Assembly: GCF_024703895.1 (NCBI RefSeq)
Contig: NZ_CP087968.1
Span: forward strand, 1,116,001-1,180,000
From: Nocardioides sp. B-3
GTDB taxonomy: Bacteria > Actinomycetota > Actinomycetes > Propionibacteriales > Nocardioidaceae
Reading direction: 5' to 3'
Length of the DNA stretch: 64,000 nt
Part shown: piece after piece, positions 8,238 through 18,144 of the stretch
How the letters are laid out: every line of letters starts with the position of its first letter
Position numbering within the stretch: the stretch's first letter is position 1
The notes under the pieces: model-generated
What the model was told of the DNA's origin: nothing
Databases searched by the model: none
Seen by the model: the letters and a program-made list of their open reading frames with translations, nothing else
Translations under genes and position numbers: made by a program

Positions 8238-9612
8238 TGGCGTCCAGCACGGCCGATGCGTCGATGCGCTGGGCGCTCGGCGCCTTGATCTTCACGTCGC
8301 CGACGACCTTCACACCATGGCCGAACGTCACGTCGCCGTCCACGACCAGCGAGGTGGCCTCGCGCAGCGACGGCGCCCCCTCGGGGAAGCGCTTGTCGAA
8401 GTCGCCGACGAGCTTGTAGAAGTCGCCGTCGAGATCGATGAACGGCACGCCCTCGGCCGCCCGGGTCGAGGACGAAGTCGCCGCCGAGGTCGTAGATGTC
8501 GGAGCGCAGCACCAACAGGTCGTTGGTCGTCTTGACCGGCACGAACCGGTCGCGCCCGACCTCGATGGTGCGGGCGCCCTCGAAGATCTCGATCGCGGAG
8601 CCCATCGCCGTCTCGATCTGGATCACCTCGGGCGTCGTCTTGTCCGCCGGGTCGAGGTGCTTGACGTTGCGGATCATCGGCAGACCGAGGATGCCCTGCC
8701 GGGCGTCGAGCGCCTCGGTCATCGCGTCGAGGTCGAACCACAGGTTGTTGGTCGAGGTGAACTTGTGGCGGTCGAGGTCGGCCAGCGACTCCCGGTCGGA
8801 CTCGAGCGTCTGGGCCGTCTCGCGCAGCACGATGCGGCCGTCGGCCTTGCGAGTGGCGAAGTGTCCGCCCTTGCGGTCGGAGGCGGTGCGGCGTACGGCC
8901 TCGATCGCGAACGGCGCGCCGCTCTGCGCGAACCAGCCCGCCACACGGGGGTCCGGCACCGCACCGAGGTTGTCGGAGTTGGAGACGAAGACGTGCTTGA
9001 AGCCGGCGTCGCGCAGCTGGCCGAGCACGCCGGTGCCGCGCAGCGCGGTGTAGAGGTCGCCGTGGCCGGGCGGACACCACTCGAGGTCGGGGTTCTTCGG
9101 GTAGGACGCCGGGACGAGGTCCTTGGCGAGCAGCTTGGGCACCTTGTTCTGCAGGAACTCCAGCGGCAGGCCGTCGACCGCGAGGCCGTCAGTAGCGCGA
9201 GCGCGGCCATCGTGTCGGCCGAGGTGCGGAAGGAGTTCATGAAGATCAGCGGCAGCGGGGCGTCGTACTTCGTGCGCAGGTGCAGCACTCGGCGGGCGAT
9301 GATGTCGAGAAAGCTCAACCCGCGACGCACGCACAGCAGCGACTTGGCGCGGTCCATGCCCATCGACGTGCCGAGGCCACCGTTGAGCTTGATCACCGCG
9401 GTCCTGCGGATCGCCTCCGCCGCGACGTCGTCGCTCACCTCGACGTCGGCCAGCGACTCCATGTCGAGCGGCGCGATGCTCGACTCGGGGATCATCCCGG
9501 TCTCGCCGTGCTCCAGCAGGCGGTAGTAGTGCGCGAAGGTGTCGATGGCGACGGGATCGACACCTTCGTCCTGCATCTTGGCGCGCGCCGTCTCGAGCCC
9601 TTTGCTACCCAT
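8230..9612 (-). CDS. UTP--glucose-1-phosphate uridylyltransferase, UDPGP (eukaryotic-type) family (frameshifted)
   Basis: Makes UDP-glucose from UTP and glucose-1-phosphate. This is the UDPGP family rather than bacterial GalU: nucleotide-binding loop AVIKLNGGLGTSMGMDRAKS, FMNSFRTSADTM, LEWCPPGHGDLYTAL, HVFVSNSDNLGA and NNLWFDLDAM. The left-handed helix C-terminus is seen in LVVDGDVTFGHGVKVVGDV. Starts MGSKGLETARAKM at ATG 9612; about 460 residues. Frame breaks near 9190 and 8457. First gene of the leftward cluster, 22 bp from the divergent 5-FCL gene. Confidence 0.9.
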
Positions 9613-9634
9613 GCTCCGATCGTAGGCTGATTGC

Positions 9635-10223
9635 GTGCCAACACCAGCCCAGCCCCCTGTCGCGGTCACGAAGGCCGCCCTGCGCGACCAGCTCCCGGCC
9701 GCTCGGCGAGAGCGGCCGCTGGCCGATTCCGTCGTGATCGCCGAGTCGATCGCCGCCCACGTCCTCGCCCCGGGATGCCGTACGCCGATGCGCCACCGTC
9801 GCTGCCTATGTGTCCGTCGGACGCGAGCCGGGGACGGGGTTGCTGCTCGACACACTGCGCGCGGCCGGGAAGCGGGTGCTGCTCCCGGTGCTGCGCGCGG
9901 ACAACGACCTCGACTGGTGCGAGTTCGACGGCCACCTCGTGCCGGCCAGCCGTGGCCTGCTCGAACCCGCCGGTCCCCGGCTGGGCGTCGAGGCGATCGC
10001 CGAGGCCGAGGTGGTGCTCGTGCCGGGGCTCGCCGCGTCGGCCGACGGTGACCGGCTGGGTCGCGGGGGCGGTTCCTACGACCGGGCGCTGGCGCGCGTC
10101 GGCGCCGGTGTGCCCGTCGCCGTACTCCTGCACGAGAACGAGACCGGGCTCGACGTCCCGACCGAGCCCCACGACCGCCGGGTGACGCACGTGGTCACGG
10201 AGGCGGGCGTGCTCAGCCCTTGA
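9635..10223 (+). CDS. 5-formyltetrahydrofolate cyclo-ligase (one frameshift)
   Basis: Converts 5-formyl-THF to 5,10-methenyl-THF with ATP. N-terminus TKAALRDQLPAARRER and C-terminal substrate/ATP loop GDRLGRGGGSYDRAL are diagnostic. VVLVPGLAASADG precedes that loop as expected. Starts at GTG 9635; one missing or extra base near 9775 separates the N-terminal 45 residues from RCATVAAYVSVGREPGTG onward. About 195 residues, normal. The 3' end overlaps the convergent AIM24 gene by 11 bp. Confidence 0.9.
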
Positions 10224-10929
10224 GCAGGTCGCCGAGCAGTCCGCCGCCGCCGGAACCGCCGCCGGACGCGGTCGCGGGGTTGACCCACTCGTAGGGCTGG
10301 ACGACCACGAACCCGGGGCCGTGGAAGGCATATTGGAACGCCTCGCCCGACCCGCCGCGCAGCATCGACTTCATGTTCATGCTCGACACGACGTTGGGCA
10401 CCAGCGAGCTCGACCGGGCGACGGCGGCCTGCACGTCGACGTACGTCGGTTGCTGGGAGCAGTCGAGGACGACCGGCTTGCCGACGGTGCAGAGCGCGAC
10501 GGTGCCGGTGCCGCGCACGGTGGTGTTGAAGAGGCCGCCTGCCATGATGCCGGCGCCCTTGACCCGGTTGATGTCCCACTCCATCGCCGCGTCGAAGGCC
10601 AGCAGGTTGCGGCCGTTGACCGAGATGCCGTCGCCCTCGAGGGTCACGAGGTGGACCGTGCCGGCCTCCTGCGCGAAGAAGACCTCGCCCCGGCCGGAGA
10701 CCCGCATCAACGGGATGTCCTCGCTGGTGACGACCTTCTTCAGCAGCTTGACCATCGAGCCGGACTTCTCGTGGTCGAAGCGGATCTGGCCCCGGTAGGC
10801 CACCATCCCGCCCTTGACCGCGAGCACCTCGGGGCCGAGCGAGACCCGGAGCATGTGGCTGTTCTGGAGGGCGAACCGCTGCCCGTCACCGATCTCGAGG
10901 TTGTCCCGGGCGAACAGGTCACTCTTCAT
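10213..10929 (-). CDS. AIM24 family protein
   Basis: Intact 238-residue protein of the AIM24/TIGR00266-like beta-sandwich family, whose bacterial members have no firmly assigned biochemical role. Typical blocks: ALQNSHMLRVSLGPEVLAVK, MVAYRGQIRF, VFFAQEAGTVHLVTLEGD, SVNGRNLLAFDAAMEWDI and AFHGPGFVVVQPYEW. The C-terminus is a Gly/Ser linker (ASGGGSGGGGLLGDLLKG). The gene ends opposite the 5-FCL gene and may be read together with the penicillin acylase gene upstream (16 bp gap). Confidence 0.82.
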   Translation of the reverse strand: MKSDLFARDNLEIGDGQRFALQNSHMLRVSLGPEVLAVKGGMVAYRGQIRFDHEKSGSMVKLLKKVVTSEDIPLMRVSGRGEVFFAQEAGTVHLVTLEGDGISVNGRNLLAFDAAMEWDINRVKGAGIMAGGLFNTTVRGTGTVALCTVGKPVVLDCSQQPTYVDVQAAVARSSSLVPNVVSSMNMKSMLRGGSGEAFQYAFHGPGFVVVQPYEWVNPATASGGGSGGGGLLGDLLKG

Positions 10930-10945
10930 GCGGCGAGCCTAGTCA

Positions 10946-13581
10946 TCAGTCCGTCGCGTCGGCAGGCTTCAGGATCAACGTGTCGTCGGCCGCCTCGACG
11001 ATCGCGTCGCGGGAGAACGGCCGGGGCAGGTAGTCGCCGTTGACGTAGAGCTCCGTCTGGTCGCCGTAGTGGGAGGAGCCGGGGTGACCGGAGACGCCGG
11101 TGAGGTTGATGTAGAGCGAGCGGTCGAAGTCGGCCGGGGAGACGACCATGCGCATCGACGGGGCGGCCGTGACCTCGTAGCCGAAGGCCGCGTCCCAGCT
11201 GGTCGCGTCGACGATGCTCGGGCCGCCGCCGACGCCGTGCTCGTCGCGGTTGAAGAGCCGCTCGATCGGCGCGACGCCGGACTCGCCGAGCGTCGCGTGG
11301 TGCAGGTCGAGCCGGTGCAGGTGGCCCCGTGTCCACTCATCGGCGTCCAGCGCCCGGCGCTTGGTCAGCTCGTCGCGGGCGTCGAGCATCGCCTGCCGCA
11401 GGATGTCGTCGCGCGACTCGGTGACGCCCTCCGTCTCGCTGTCGTCCCACCACGGCCCGGCCGGGTCGCGCAGCAGGTTGCTGACCACGGCGAACCAGCG
11501 GTCGCCGCCGTTGGGCCAGATCCCCTCACGCAGCTCGTCGTGGAAGGTCAGGCTCAGCAGGTTGCTCCACACGACGTTGTAGTAGGCCGCAGCGGCGCTG
11601 TCCGCCGGCTGGCTGAAGTCCCAGGTCCGCAGGAGGTCCCGGCCGTCGCGGTAGTAGCTCGAGCCGAGGTCCTCGATGTCGAGGAGGTAGGGCACCAGCG
11701 TCGCGGCCATCGGGTTGGTGGTGTCGAGCTGCAGGCTCGTCATCTCGTCCACGGACAGCTCGCCCTCGGCCTCGAGCAGCTCGCGGATCCGGGTCGAGCG
11801 GTAGCCGAAGTCCCAGTCGTCGGTGAGGAAGTAGGGGTAGTCGTCGTCGATCACGGCCCGGTTGGCCGTGACGATGAACCCCTCGTCGGGGTCGAGCACG
11901 TTGGGCAGCGCGTCGAACGGGATGAAGTCGCCGGTCCAGTCGTTGGCCGACAGCCAGCCCTCGGCCGGCATCGTGCCGTCGTTGCCGGACTTGCGGATCG
12001 GCACGAGGCCGGGCGCCCTGGTAGCCGATGTGGCCGGCGCGATCGGCGTACACCATGTTCTGCGCGGGTACGGCGAAGTCGCTCGCGGCAGCGCGGAACT
12101 CGTCCCAGTGCCGGCGCGGTTGAGACCCAGCACCGCGTCGGCGGTCGTGGTCGGCTGCAGCGCGGTCCACTGCAACGCCACGGCATAGCCGTTGCCGCGC
12201 GGCCCCGGCTCGTCCGTGGGGGCGTTGGCGCCGACGGTGCTGAGCTCCTTGGAGACGTCGCTGAGCAGCGGCCCGTGGGCGGTCTCGCGGATGTGCAGGA
12301 CGAAGTCGTCGCCGTCGCGGACCTTGATCGTCTCGGTGCGCAACGTCAGCGGCCCGGCCTCGCCGTCCCGGGATCCAGCTCTCGCCGTCGATCTGCTCGA
12401 GGTAGAGGTCGGTGACGTCGGGGCCGAGGTTGGTGAAGCCCCGTGCGATGTCGGCGTTGTGCCCTATGATCACGCCCGGCACGCCCGAGAACGTGAAGCC
12501 GGAGACGTCGAGCGTGCAGTCGCTGGTGACCTCGCGGCAGTGCAGGCCCGTCTGCATCCAGATGCCGGGCTGGCTGATGCCGAGGTGCGGGTCGTTGGCG
12601 AGCAAGGGCTGTCCGGTCGAGCTGTGCTCGCCGTCGACCACCCACGAGTTGGAGCCGATGCCGTCGCCACGGCCGAGCAGCTCGGGGAGCCGGTCGAGGC
12701 CCGCCTGCAGGTCGGCGAGGGCGCGGACGGTCTCGTCGTTGTAGGCCGGCCGGCGCGGGTTGCGGGTCGAGTTGCGGGTGGCGTTCTGCTCGAAGACCTC
12801 GTCCACGACCCCGCCGGTGCCGACGATCGGCGGGTGCGCGTCCGTGTCGTAGGCGGGGTAGAGCGCGGCGAGCTCCTCGGGCGAGTGGTCGAGGCTGGCC
12901 ATCACCCGGGCGATCTCGTCGTCCATGTTGCCGCGCAGGTCCCACGCCATCGCCTTGAGCCACGCCAGCGAGTCTGCAGGGCTCCCACGGCTCGGGCTCG
13001 TAGTCGAGACCGGTCAGCCCGAGGATGGTGTACTCGACCGCGATCTCGCTGGTGCCGTTCTGCTCGAGGTAGCCGTTGACCCCCTCGGCATAGGCCGTCA
13101 GGGCGTCACGGGTCTCGGTCTCGAGCAGTCCCCACTCCTCCTCCGCGACCCGGCGCCAGCCCATGGTGCGGATGTACTTGTCGGTCTCCAGCCCGTCCTC
13201 GCCGAACAGCTCGGAGAGCCGACCGGACGTCACGTGGCGTCGGACGTCCATCTCGAAGAACCGGTCCTGCGCGGCGACGAAACCCTGCGCGCGCATCAGG
13301 TCCGCGTCGGTGTCGGCGTAGATCTGCGCGATCCCGTGGTCGTCGTGGATCACCTCGACCTCCGCGTCGAGTCCCGTGAGCTCGAGCTCGCCATCGGTGT
13401 CGGGCACGGGTCGCCGTACGAACGCGGCAGTGGTCAGGAGGAGAGCGACCATCAGCAGGGCGAGAGCGGCCGCCGTGTAGGCGGACCAGCGCACCTTGCG
13501 CGGCGCCGTGCGGAACAGCGCGCGCAGCGAGAAGTCGTCGTCGGGGCTGGTCGTCGGTTGCTCGGTCATCTCATCAGGCAT
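10946..13581 (-). CDS. Penicillin acylase family protein (Ntn hydrolase; frameshifted)
   Basis: Large periplasmic/secreted amidase of the N-terminal-nucleophile superfamily, substrates such as acyl-homoserine lactones, cephalosporins or other amides. An uncleaved membrane anchor lies at residues about 30-50 (AALALLMVALLLTTAAFV). The alpha-chain reads VEVIHDDHGIAQIYADTDADLMRAQGFVAAQDR. The autocleavage site is seen in IGSNSWVVDG, whose Ser becomes the beta-chain N-terminal nucleophile. Beta-chain marks: LLANDPHLGI, GVIIGHNADIARGFTNLG. Frame breaks near 12970, 12370, 12110 and 12018. About 878 residues. Start ATG 13581, or ATG 13569. Substrate cannot be told from sequence. Confidence 0.85.
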
Positions 13582-13676
13582 TGTGCCGTACGCTTGGCAG
13601 TCGATCGGGTGGAGTGCCAGCGAGTCGCGGGCACGCCGGATCGGGTTCCCCGAAGCGCCGGCCAGCAAGGTTTCTC

Positions 13677-13993
13677 ATGCCCACCTATCAGTACGCCTGC
13701 ACCGAGTGCGGGCACGCGTTCGAGCAGTTCCAGAGCTTCAGCGACGACTCGCTGACCGAGTGCCCGGTGTGCCGGGCCGACTGCGCAAGGTGTTCAACGC
13801 CGTGGGTGTGGTGTTCAAGGGCTCGGGCTTCTACCGCACCGACAGCCGCGCGGGATCGTCGTCGACGGTGCCCGCCGCCAAGAGCGAGTCGTCTTCTTCC
13901 TCCTCGTCTTCCTCCTCGTCTTCCTCCTCGACGGCCTCGTCGTCGACCACGACCTCGAGCCCCAAGCCGTCCACAGGCTCCTCGAGCGACTGA
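13677..13993 (+). CDS. FmdB-family zinc-ribbon protein with Ser-rich tail (one frameshift)
   Basis: Small putative regulatory protein. The zinc ribbon is MPTYQYACTECGHAFEQFQS with a second Cys pair CPVC; the GVVFKGSGFYRTD block after it is typical of the family. One base needs correcting near 13780 to join CPVC to LRKVFNAVGV. The C-terminal third is almost pure Ser, encoded by tandem copies of TCTTCCTCCTCG near 13892-13930, then a Ser/Thr linker. About 105 residues. Divergent from penicillin acylase. Confidence 0.85.
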
Positions 13994-14056
13994 CCCCGCT
14001 CGTCCCCTGTGGACGAGCACAGGCGAAATGTCCGGGTCGCGACCTAGCGTCGCCCC

Positions 14057-14674
14057 ATGCTCGATTCCGTACGCCGCAGGCTGCGCGCCCTCCGTCGCGC
14101 GATCCCGGCCCGCCGGCGGCCCCCGGCCGCGCTGCTCGTCGCGATGGCGGTGCTCGCCGCCCTGCGCACGACCGTCGGTCCGGGGCCGCCGACGGTCGAG
14201 GTGCCGGTCGCGGCACGCGACCCGGCGGCCGGGTCACCCCTGACGGCGCAGGACGTCTCGATCGTGGCGTGGCCGGCCGACCCGGCGCCCGACGGGCTGA
14301 CCTCGTCGGTCGCCGGTCAGGTGCTGGCCGCGCCTCTTCGACGGGGAGAGGCGATCACCGATCGGCGCTTCGTCGGCTCCTCACTGGCCGAGGCCCATCC
14401 CGAGCTGACGGTGCTGCCGTTGCGCCTTCCCGACCCTGCCGTGGTCGAGCTGCTGCGGGTCGGCGATCGCATCGACCTGAGCTCCGTCGACCCGGAGACC
14501 GGTTCGGCCACCGAGCTGGCCACGGACGTCCCGGTGCTGGCCATTCCACCCCCGGCGACCACCGACTCGACGCTCACCGGACGCCTGATCGTGGCCGGGA
14601 TCACGCCTGAGCGGGAGAAAATTGTCTCCGCCGCCACCGTGAGGGAGTTTCTTACGGTCGCATATACCCGCTAA
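14057..14674 (+). CDS. SAF-domain (CpaB/RcpC-like) membrane-anchored protein
   Basis: Intact 205-residue protein. An arginine-rich N-terminus precedes one hydrophobic helix (PAALLVAMAVLAAL), then a SAF domain (VPVAARDPAAGSPLTAQDVS ... GQVLAAPLRRGEAIT). The SAF domain is found in Flp/tight-adherence pilus assembly CpaB proteins and in flagellar FlgA. No pilus genes are next to it, so a pilus role is only a possibility. Start ATG 14057. Confidence 0.8.
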   Translation: MLDSVRRRLRALRRAIPARRRPPAALLVAMAVLAALRTTVGPGPPTVEVPVAARDPAAGSPLTAQDVSIVAWPADPAPDGLTSSVAGQVLAAPLRRGEAITDRRFVGSSLAEAHPELTVLPLRLPDPAVVELLRVGDRIDLSSVDPETGSATELATDVPVLAIPPPATTDSTLTGRLIVAGITPEREKIVSAATVREFLTVAYTR

Positions 14675-14737
14675 CGTGCCAGTTTGTCCTGACATTGATT
14701 GATTCCGTCTCTCGGGGTCACGCAAGGAGATAATGCA

Positions 14738-15083
14738 ATGAGTGGATTCAAGAACTTCATCCTCAAGGGCAACCTTGTCGAGATCGCGGTCGGTCTGATC
14801 ATGGCGCTGTCGTTCGCGGCCGTGGTCACGTCCTTCAGCGCGTGGCTGACCGGCCTGCTGCCGGGTGCCTTCCAGGGACGTCTTCGAGGGCGCCGTGCTC
14901 GGCGACCTCGGCTTCTTCCTCAACGCCGTGATCGCGTTCGTCGTCATGGGTGCCGTCGTCTACTTCTTCGTCGTCGTGCCCTACACCAAGGCCAAGGAGA
15001 AGTTCTTCCCGGCCGAGGCCTCGGGACCGAGCGACACCGAGCTGCTCACCGAGATCCGCGACGCCCTCAAGGCGCGTGGCTGA
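14738..15083 (+). CDS. mscL: Large-conductance mechanosensitive channel MscL (one frameshift)
   Basis: Homopentameric inner-membrane channel that opens on hypo-osmotic shock. TM1 is ILKGNLVEIAVGLIMALSFA (with the conserved N-terminal FKNFILKGN), TM2 is FFLNAVIAFVVMGAVVYFFVV, then the cytoplasmic helix KAKEKFFP and a short tail. A strong RBS AAGGAGA at 14724-14730 fixes ATG 14738. An extra G near 14877 breaks the frame between AFQ and DVFEGAVLGDLG. About 115 residues, short for the family but complete. A terminator follows. Confidence 0.92.
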
Positions 15084-15108
15084 GTCTCACCGCTCACAGC
15101 ACTCATCG

Positions 15109-15137
15109 AACGGCTCGCCCCTCGGGGGCGGGCCGTT
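15109..15137 (+). terminator. Terminator after mscL
   Basis: 12-bp stem AACGGCTCGCCC / GGGCGGGCCGTT with one G-U pair and a 5-nt loop, 26 bp past the mscL stop, followed by CGTGCATTTG. Confidence 0.75.
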
Positions 15138-15184
15138 CGTGCATTTGCTCCGGCCCCACTCCCCGGTCTCCCCGGCCTCCCGGT

Positions 15185-15319
15185 AGCGGTGAGTGAGCCA
15201 CATTCCGGAGCTCGAGAATGTGGCTGTGCCACCTCGGAGCGGCGTGTCCGTGGGGACCCGCCGAACGGGCGGTGTCAAGGCCTCATTTCTGAGCCAGGAA
15301 ATGTGGGTGGCTCACCGCT
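15185..15319. repeat. 135-bp composite palindromic element, copy 1
   Basis: Begins AGCGGTGAGTGAGCCACATT and ends with the inverted version (AAATGTGGGTGGCTCACCGCT, spanning 15299-15319). Inside the left end a 10-bp stem, 10-nt loop hairpin (AGCCACATTC / GAATGTGGCT) lies at 15196-15225; GTGTCA is at offset 87. A second element at 55414-55549 has the same landmarks at the same offsets. It fills the gap between mscL and a convergent small gene. Confidence 0.8.
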
Positions 15320-15358
15320 GTCGCGAGAGCCCGGGCGTACGGCGACCAGCCGGCCGGC

Positions 15359-15550
15359 TCAGCCGTGGTGCGGCGGCACCCGGTCGCGGTACCACTCGTC
15401 GCCCTTGCCATCTCGGCCGGCGGAGGGGGCGGTGTCGTCGCTGGTCTGCTCCGGGAGCACGTCACCGAACACTGCGGCGAGCCGCTTGCGGCGTACCCAC
15501 TCCGGCTCGGGCTTGGCCTTGCCCTTGTCGGGCTCGGACTTGTCGCTCAC
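15359..15550 (-). CDS. Small conserved actinobacterial protein of unknown function
   Basis: 63-residue charged, soluble protein with the recognisable core PEPEWVRRKRLAAVFGDVLP and C-terminal DEWYRDRVPPHHG. Proteins with this pattern recur in actinobacteria, but I know of no assigned function. GTG start at 15550 overlaps the stop of the upstream LCP gene as GTGA, so the two are co-translated and may work together in envelope assembly. Confidence 0.75.
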   Translation of the reverse strand: MSDKSEPDKGKAKPEPEWVRRKRLAAVFGDVLPEQTSDDTAPSAGRDGKGDEWYRDRVPPHHG

Positions 15551-16806
15551 GCGCAGATCCCGGGTGTCGTCTCCTCGGGCGTGGGCTCGTCCGTCGGAGT
15601 GGTCGTCTCTGTCTCGGTGGGCGTCTCCGTCGGGGAGGCCTCTTCGGAGGGGGACTCAGTCTCGGCGGGAGTCTCGGTGGGCGTCTCCGTCGGGGCCGGC
15701 GTCTCGGTGGCCTCGCTCGACGTCTTGGGCGGCTCGGCCGTGAGGGCCTCGGCGAGCAGTGCCTTCGGCAGCGCCTTGTCCTCGTTGATCAGCTGCCACA
15801 TCGTGTCGGCCGCCTCGGTCCAGTAGACCTTGCCCTTGAAGTCGGAGTCGAGCGGGGAAGTAGGCCGTCGGCACGGTGATGAACTTGATGTTGTCGAGGC
15901 CGACGTTCTGCAGCTGCAGGGCGATCTTGCCGATGCGCGTCACCGAGCCGAGGCCCTCGTCGGTCTCCGGGGAACGGGTCGCCGCGTCCAGAAAAACCCA
16001 CGACGCGATCCAGACGGGTCAGGGTGCCGGCCGACTTCACCTTGCGGATCAGGGCCGCGATGAAGGTCTGCTGGCGCTTGATCCGGCTGAGGTCGTTCTG
16101 CTGCGCGAGCTCGCCCACATACCGGGCGCGCACGTAGTCGAGGGCCTCGTCGCCCGAGAGGATGGAGGGATCGCCGGCGGGCACGTAGATCTGGTGCGCC
16201 TTGTCCACGATGGGCTCGGGCACGCAGACCGGCACGCCGTCGACCGCGTCGACCATCTCGCCGAAGCCGTTGAAGTCGATGACCACGAAGTGGTCGACCA
16301 GGATGTCGGTGTTCTGCTCGAACTGGGCGACCGTGCACAACGCCTTGCCCTCGGAGTAGGCGGCGTTCCACATGACGTCCGTCGCGGCCGCGCTGTCCTC
16401 GCACTCCGGGCGGTCGACGATCGAGTCGCGCGGGATCGAGATGGCGTAGGACCGCTTCCGGTCGGCCGAGAGGTGCACCGGGATCGTGGTGTCGGAGCCA
16501 CCGCCGGTTTCCCCGGTCGATGGCGTTGTCGGTCCCCGAACGGGTGTCGTCACCCATCACCGGGATGTTGAGCGGCTCGCCGTTGCCGCGATAGACCTTC
16601 TCGGGGCGGTCGCCGAGGACCGAGAGGTCCTGCGTGGCGATGTTGCCGTTGAGGTGTCGGTAGAGGAACACCACACTGAGCGCGGTCACCAGCGCCAGCA
16701 CCACGGTGCTGGCCAGCATCACCCGGCCGACGGTGTGCTTGCGCTTGGTCTCCGCCTTGCGCTTGGGTGCAGGCGCGTCCGTTCCGGGGCTCGACCAACC
16801 TGCCAC
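15547..16806 (-). CDS. LytR-CpsA-Psr (LCP) family glycopolymer ligase 1 (frameshifted)
   Basis: Membrane-anchored phosphotransferase that attaches teichoic-acid-like or arabinogalactan polymers to peptidoglycan. TM helix at residues about 28-50 (VMLASTVVLALVTALSVVFLY), then LNIPVMGDDTR, the LCP core SDTTIPVHLSADRKRSYAIS, SIPRDSIVDRPEC, DFNGFGEMVDAVDGVPVCVP and GDEALDYVRAR. The catalytic Arg/Asp pattern is present. The C-terminus is a Thr/Glu/Pro-rich tail; its coding DNA holds an exact 25-bp direct repeat at 15611-15635 and 15671-15695. Frame breaks near 16510, 15990 and 15858. GTG 16806. A close paralogue lies just upstream. Confidence 0.87.
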
Positions 16807-16917
16807 GACTCAGACCACAACCTTTGCCTCAGGAGCCCGCTGACGGGCGACGCCTCGCAACATACGCGAGCGGCTCAAATTGTCACCGTATCCGGGTCAA
16901 GGACAAATTCGCGCCGA

Positions 16918-18069
16918 TCAGGAGCAGAGGCCGTTGTCGGCTGCCTCGGACGACGACCCGGTCGAGCCCTCCTCCGAGCCGCGCGGCCGCCCGGCGTCGA
17001 TCGCGTCGGAGGACAGCTTCGCGCTGAGCGGCTCGTCCATGATCGCGCTGCGGAACAGCCCCTTCGACTCGGGCAACCAGTGCACGCCGTACTCGTCGTC
17101 GTACTCCCACGGGACCGTCACGAACCTGATGTCGTCGAGCCCGGTACGGCGCAGCTGCACGGCGAGGTCGCCGAGCTCTCGCACGCTGTCCAGCCCCTCG
17201 CTGGTGACCAGCGACCCGGTGGCCGCGCTGAGGAACTTGATCACCCGGTCAGGGCGGGTCAGCGTGCCGCTGGAGACGACCTTGTTGATCATCGACGCCA
17301 TGAAGTTCTGCTGGCGCTTGATGCGTCCGAGGTCGGACTCCGAGCCGACGTTGTCACGCACACGCACGTAGTCGAGCGCCCGGTCGCCTCGCAGGACGTT
17401 GGTCCCGGCGGGCACGAAGATCTGCTTGGCCGGATCGTCGATCTCCTCCGGGACGCAGATCTCGACGCCACCCACGGCGTCGACCATCTCCTTGAAGCCG
17501 TTGAAGTCGATGACGACGAAGTCGTCGATGCGGATCCCGGTCGTCTGCTCGACCTGCTCCACCGCGCACAGGGGCCCGCCGAACGAGAAGGCGGCGTTCC
17601 ACTTCGCGTCCGTCTCGCCGGCGATCTCGTTGTCGTCACCGCAGTCGGGACGGTCGACGACGGAGTCACGCGGGATGGAGATGCCGTAGGCGCTCTCGCG
17701 GTCGGCCGAGATGTGCAGGACGACCGTGGTGTCGCTCCGCGCACCGTTGGCGGGGTCCTCCCCGTCGATGTCGTTGTCGTCGCCCTCGCGAGAGTCCGAC
17801 CCCATCACCGGGATGTTCAGCGGCTGGCCGTCGCCCTCGTAGAGGACCTCGGGGCGGTCGTCGATCTCCTCGATGCCGGGGACGGTCGTCAGGTTGCCGT
17901 TGAGGTGGCGGTAGGTGAGCACGGTCCCGAGTGCGGTCATCATCGCCAGCACCACGCAGCTGGTCAGGATCACCCGAGCGATCGTGCGCGAGTTCGCGTC
18001 CGTCACGTCCACGACCACGACCACCTTCATCTGGGGAAGCTCGATTCTCGCCCTCGTCCGCGCCCGCAC
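16918..18069 (-). CDS. LytR-CpsA-Psr (LCP) family glycopolymer ligase 2
   Basis: Intact 383-residue paralogue of the downstream LCP gene. One TM helix (ARVILTSCVVLAMMTALGTVL), then YRHLNGNLTTV, LNIPVMGSDSREGDDNDIDG, RSDTTVVLHISADRESAYGI, SIPRDSVVDRPDC, DFNGFKEMVDAVGGVEICVP and RALDYVRVRDNVGSESDLGR. The paralogues are alike from the TM helix on, pointing to a tandem duplication. GTG 18069 is used; ATG 18030 is also possible. A 110-bp gap separates it from copy 1. Divergent from the sulfatase gene. Confidence 0.9.
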   Translation of the reverse strand: MRARTRARIELPQMKVVVVVDVTDANSRTIARVILTSCVVLAMMTALGTVLTYRHLNGNLTTVPGIEEIDDRPEVLYEGDGQPLNIPVMGSDSREGDDNDIDGEDPANGARSDTTVVLHISADRESAYGISIPRDSVVDRPDCGDDNEIAGETDAKWNAAFSFGGPLCAVEQVEQTTGIRIDDFVVIDFNGFKEMVDAVGGVEICVPEEIDDPAKQIFVPAGTNVLRGDRALDYVRVRDNVGSESDLGRIKRQQNFMASMINKVVSSGTLTRPDRVIKFLSAATGSLVTSEGLDSVRELGDLAVQLRRTGLDDIRFVTVPWEYDDEYGVHWLPESKGLFRSAIMDEPLSAKLSSDAIDAGRPRGSEEGSTGSSSEAADNGLCS

Positions 18070-18144
18070 GAATTCACCACGCTGGGTGGGATGCGCGAAG
18101 ATGGGACCCTCGTCCGTCCGCCGGCAACCAAAGGCCCTCCCACC

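Noticed and set aside
10946..13581. Treating the broken penicillin acylase as several small genes
   Set aside because: The fragments join in order into one full-length family protein, and the breaks match the window-wide error pattern.
13892..13930. Tandem repeat TCTTCCTCCTCG as a microsatellite phase switch
   Set aside because: Each unit is 12 bp, so a change keeps frame; it merely encodes the Ser-rich tail of the FmdB protein.
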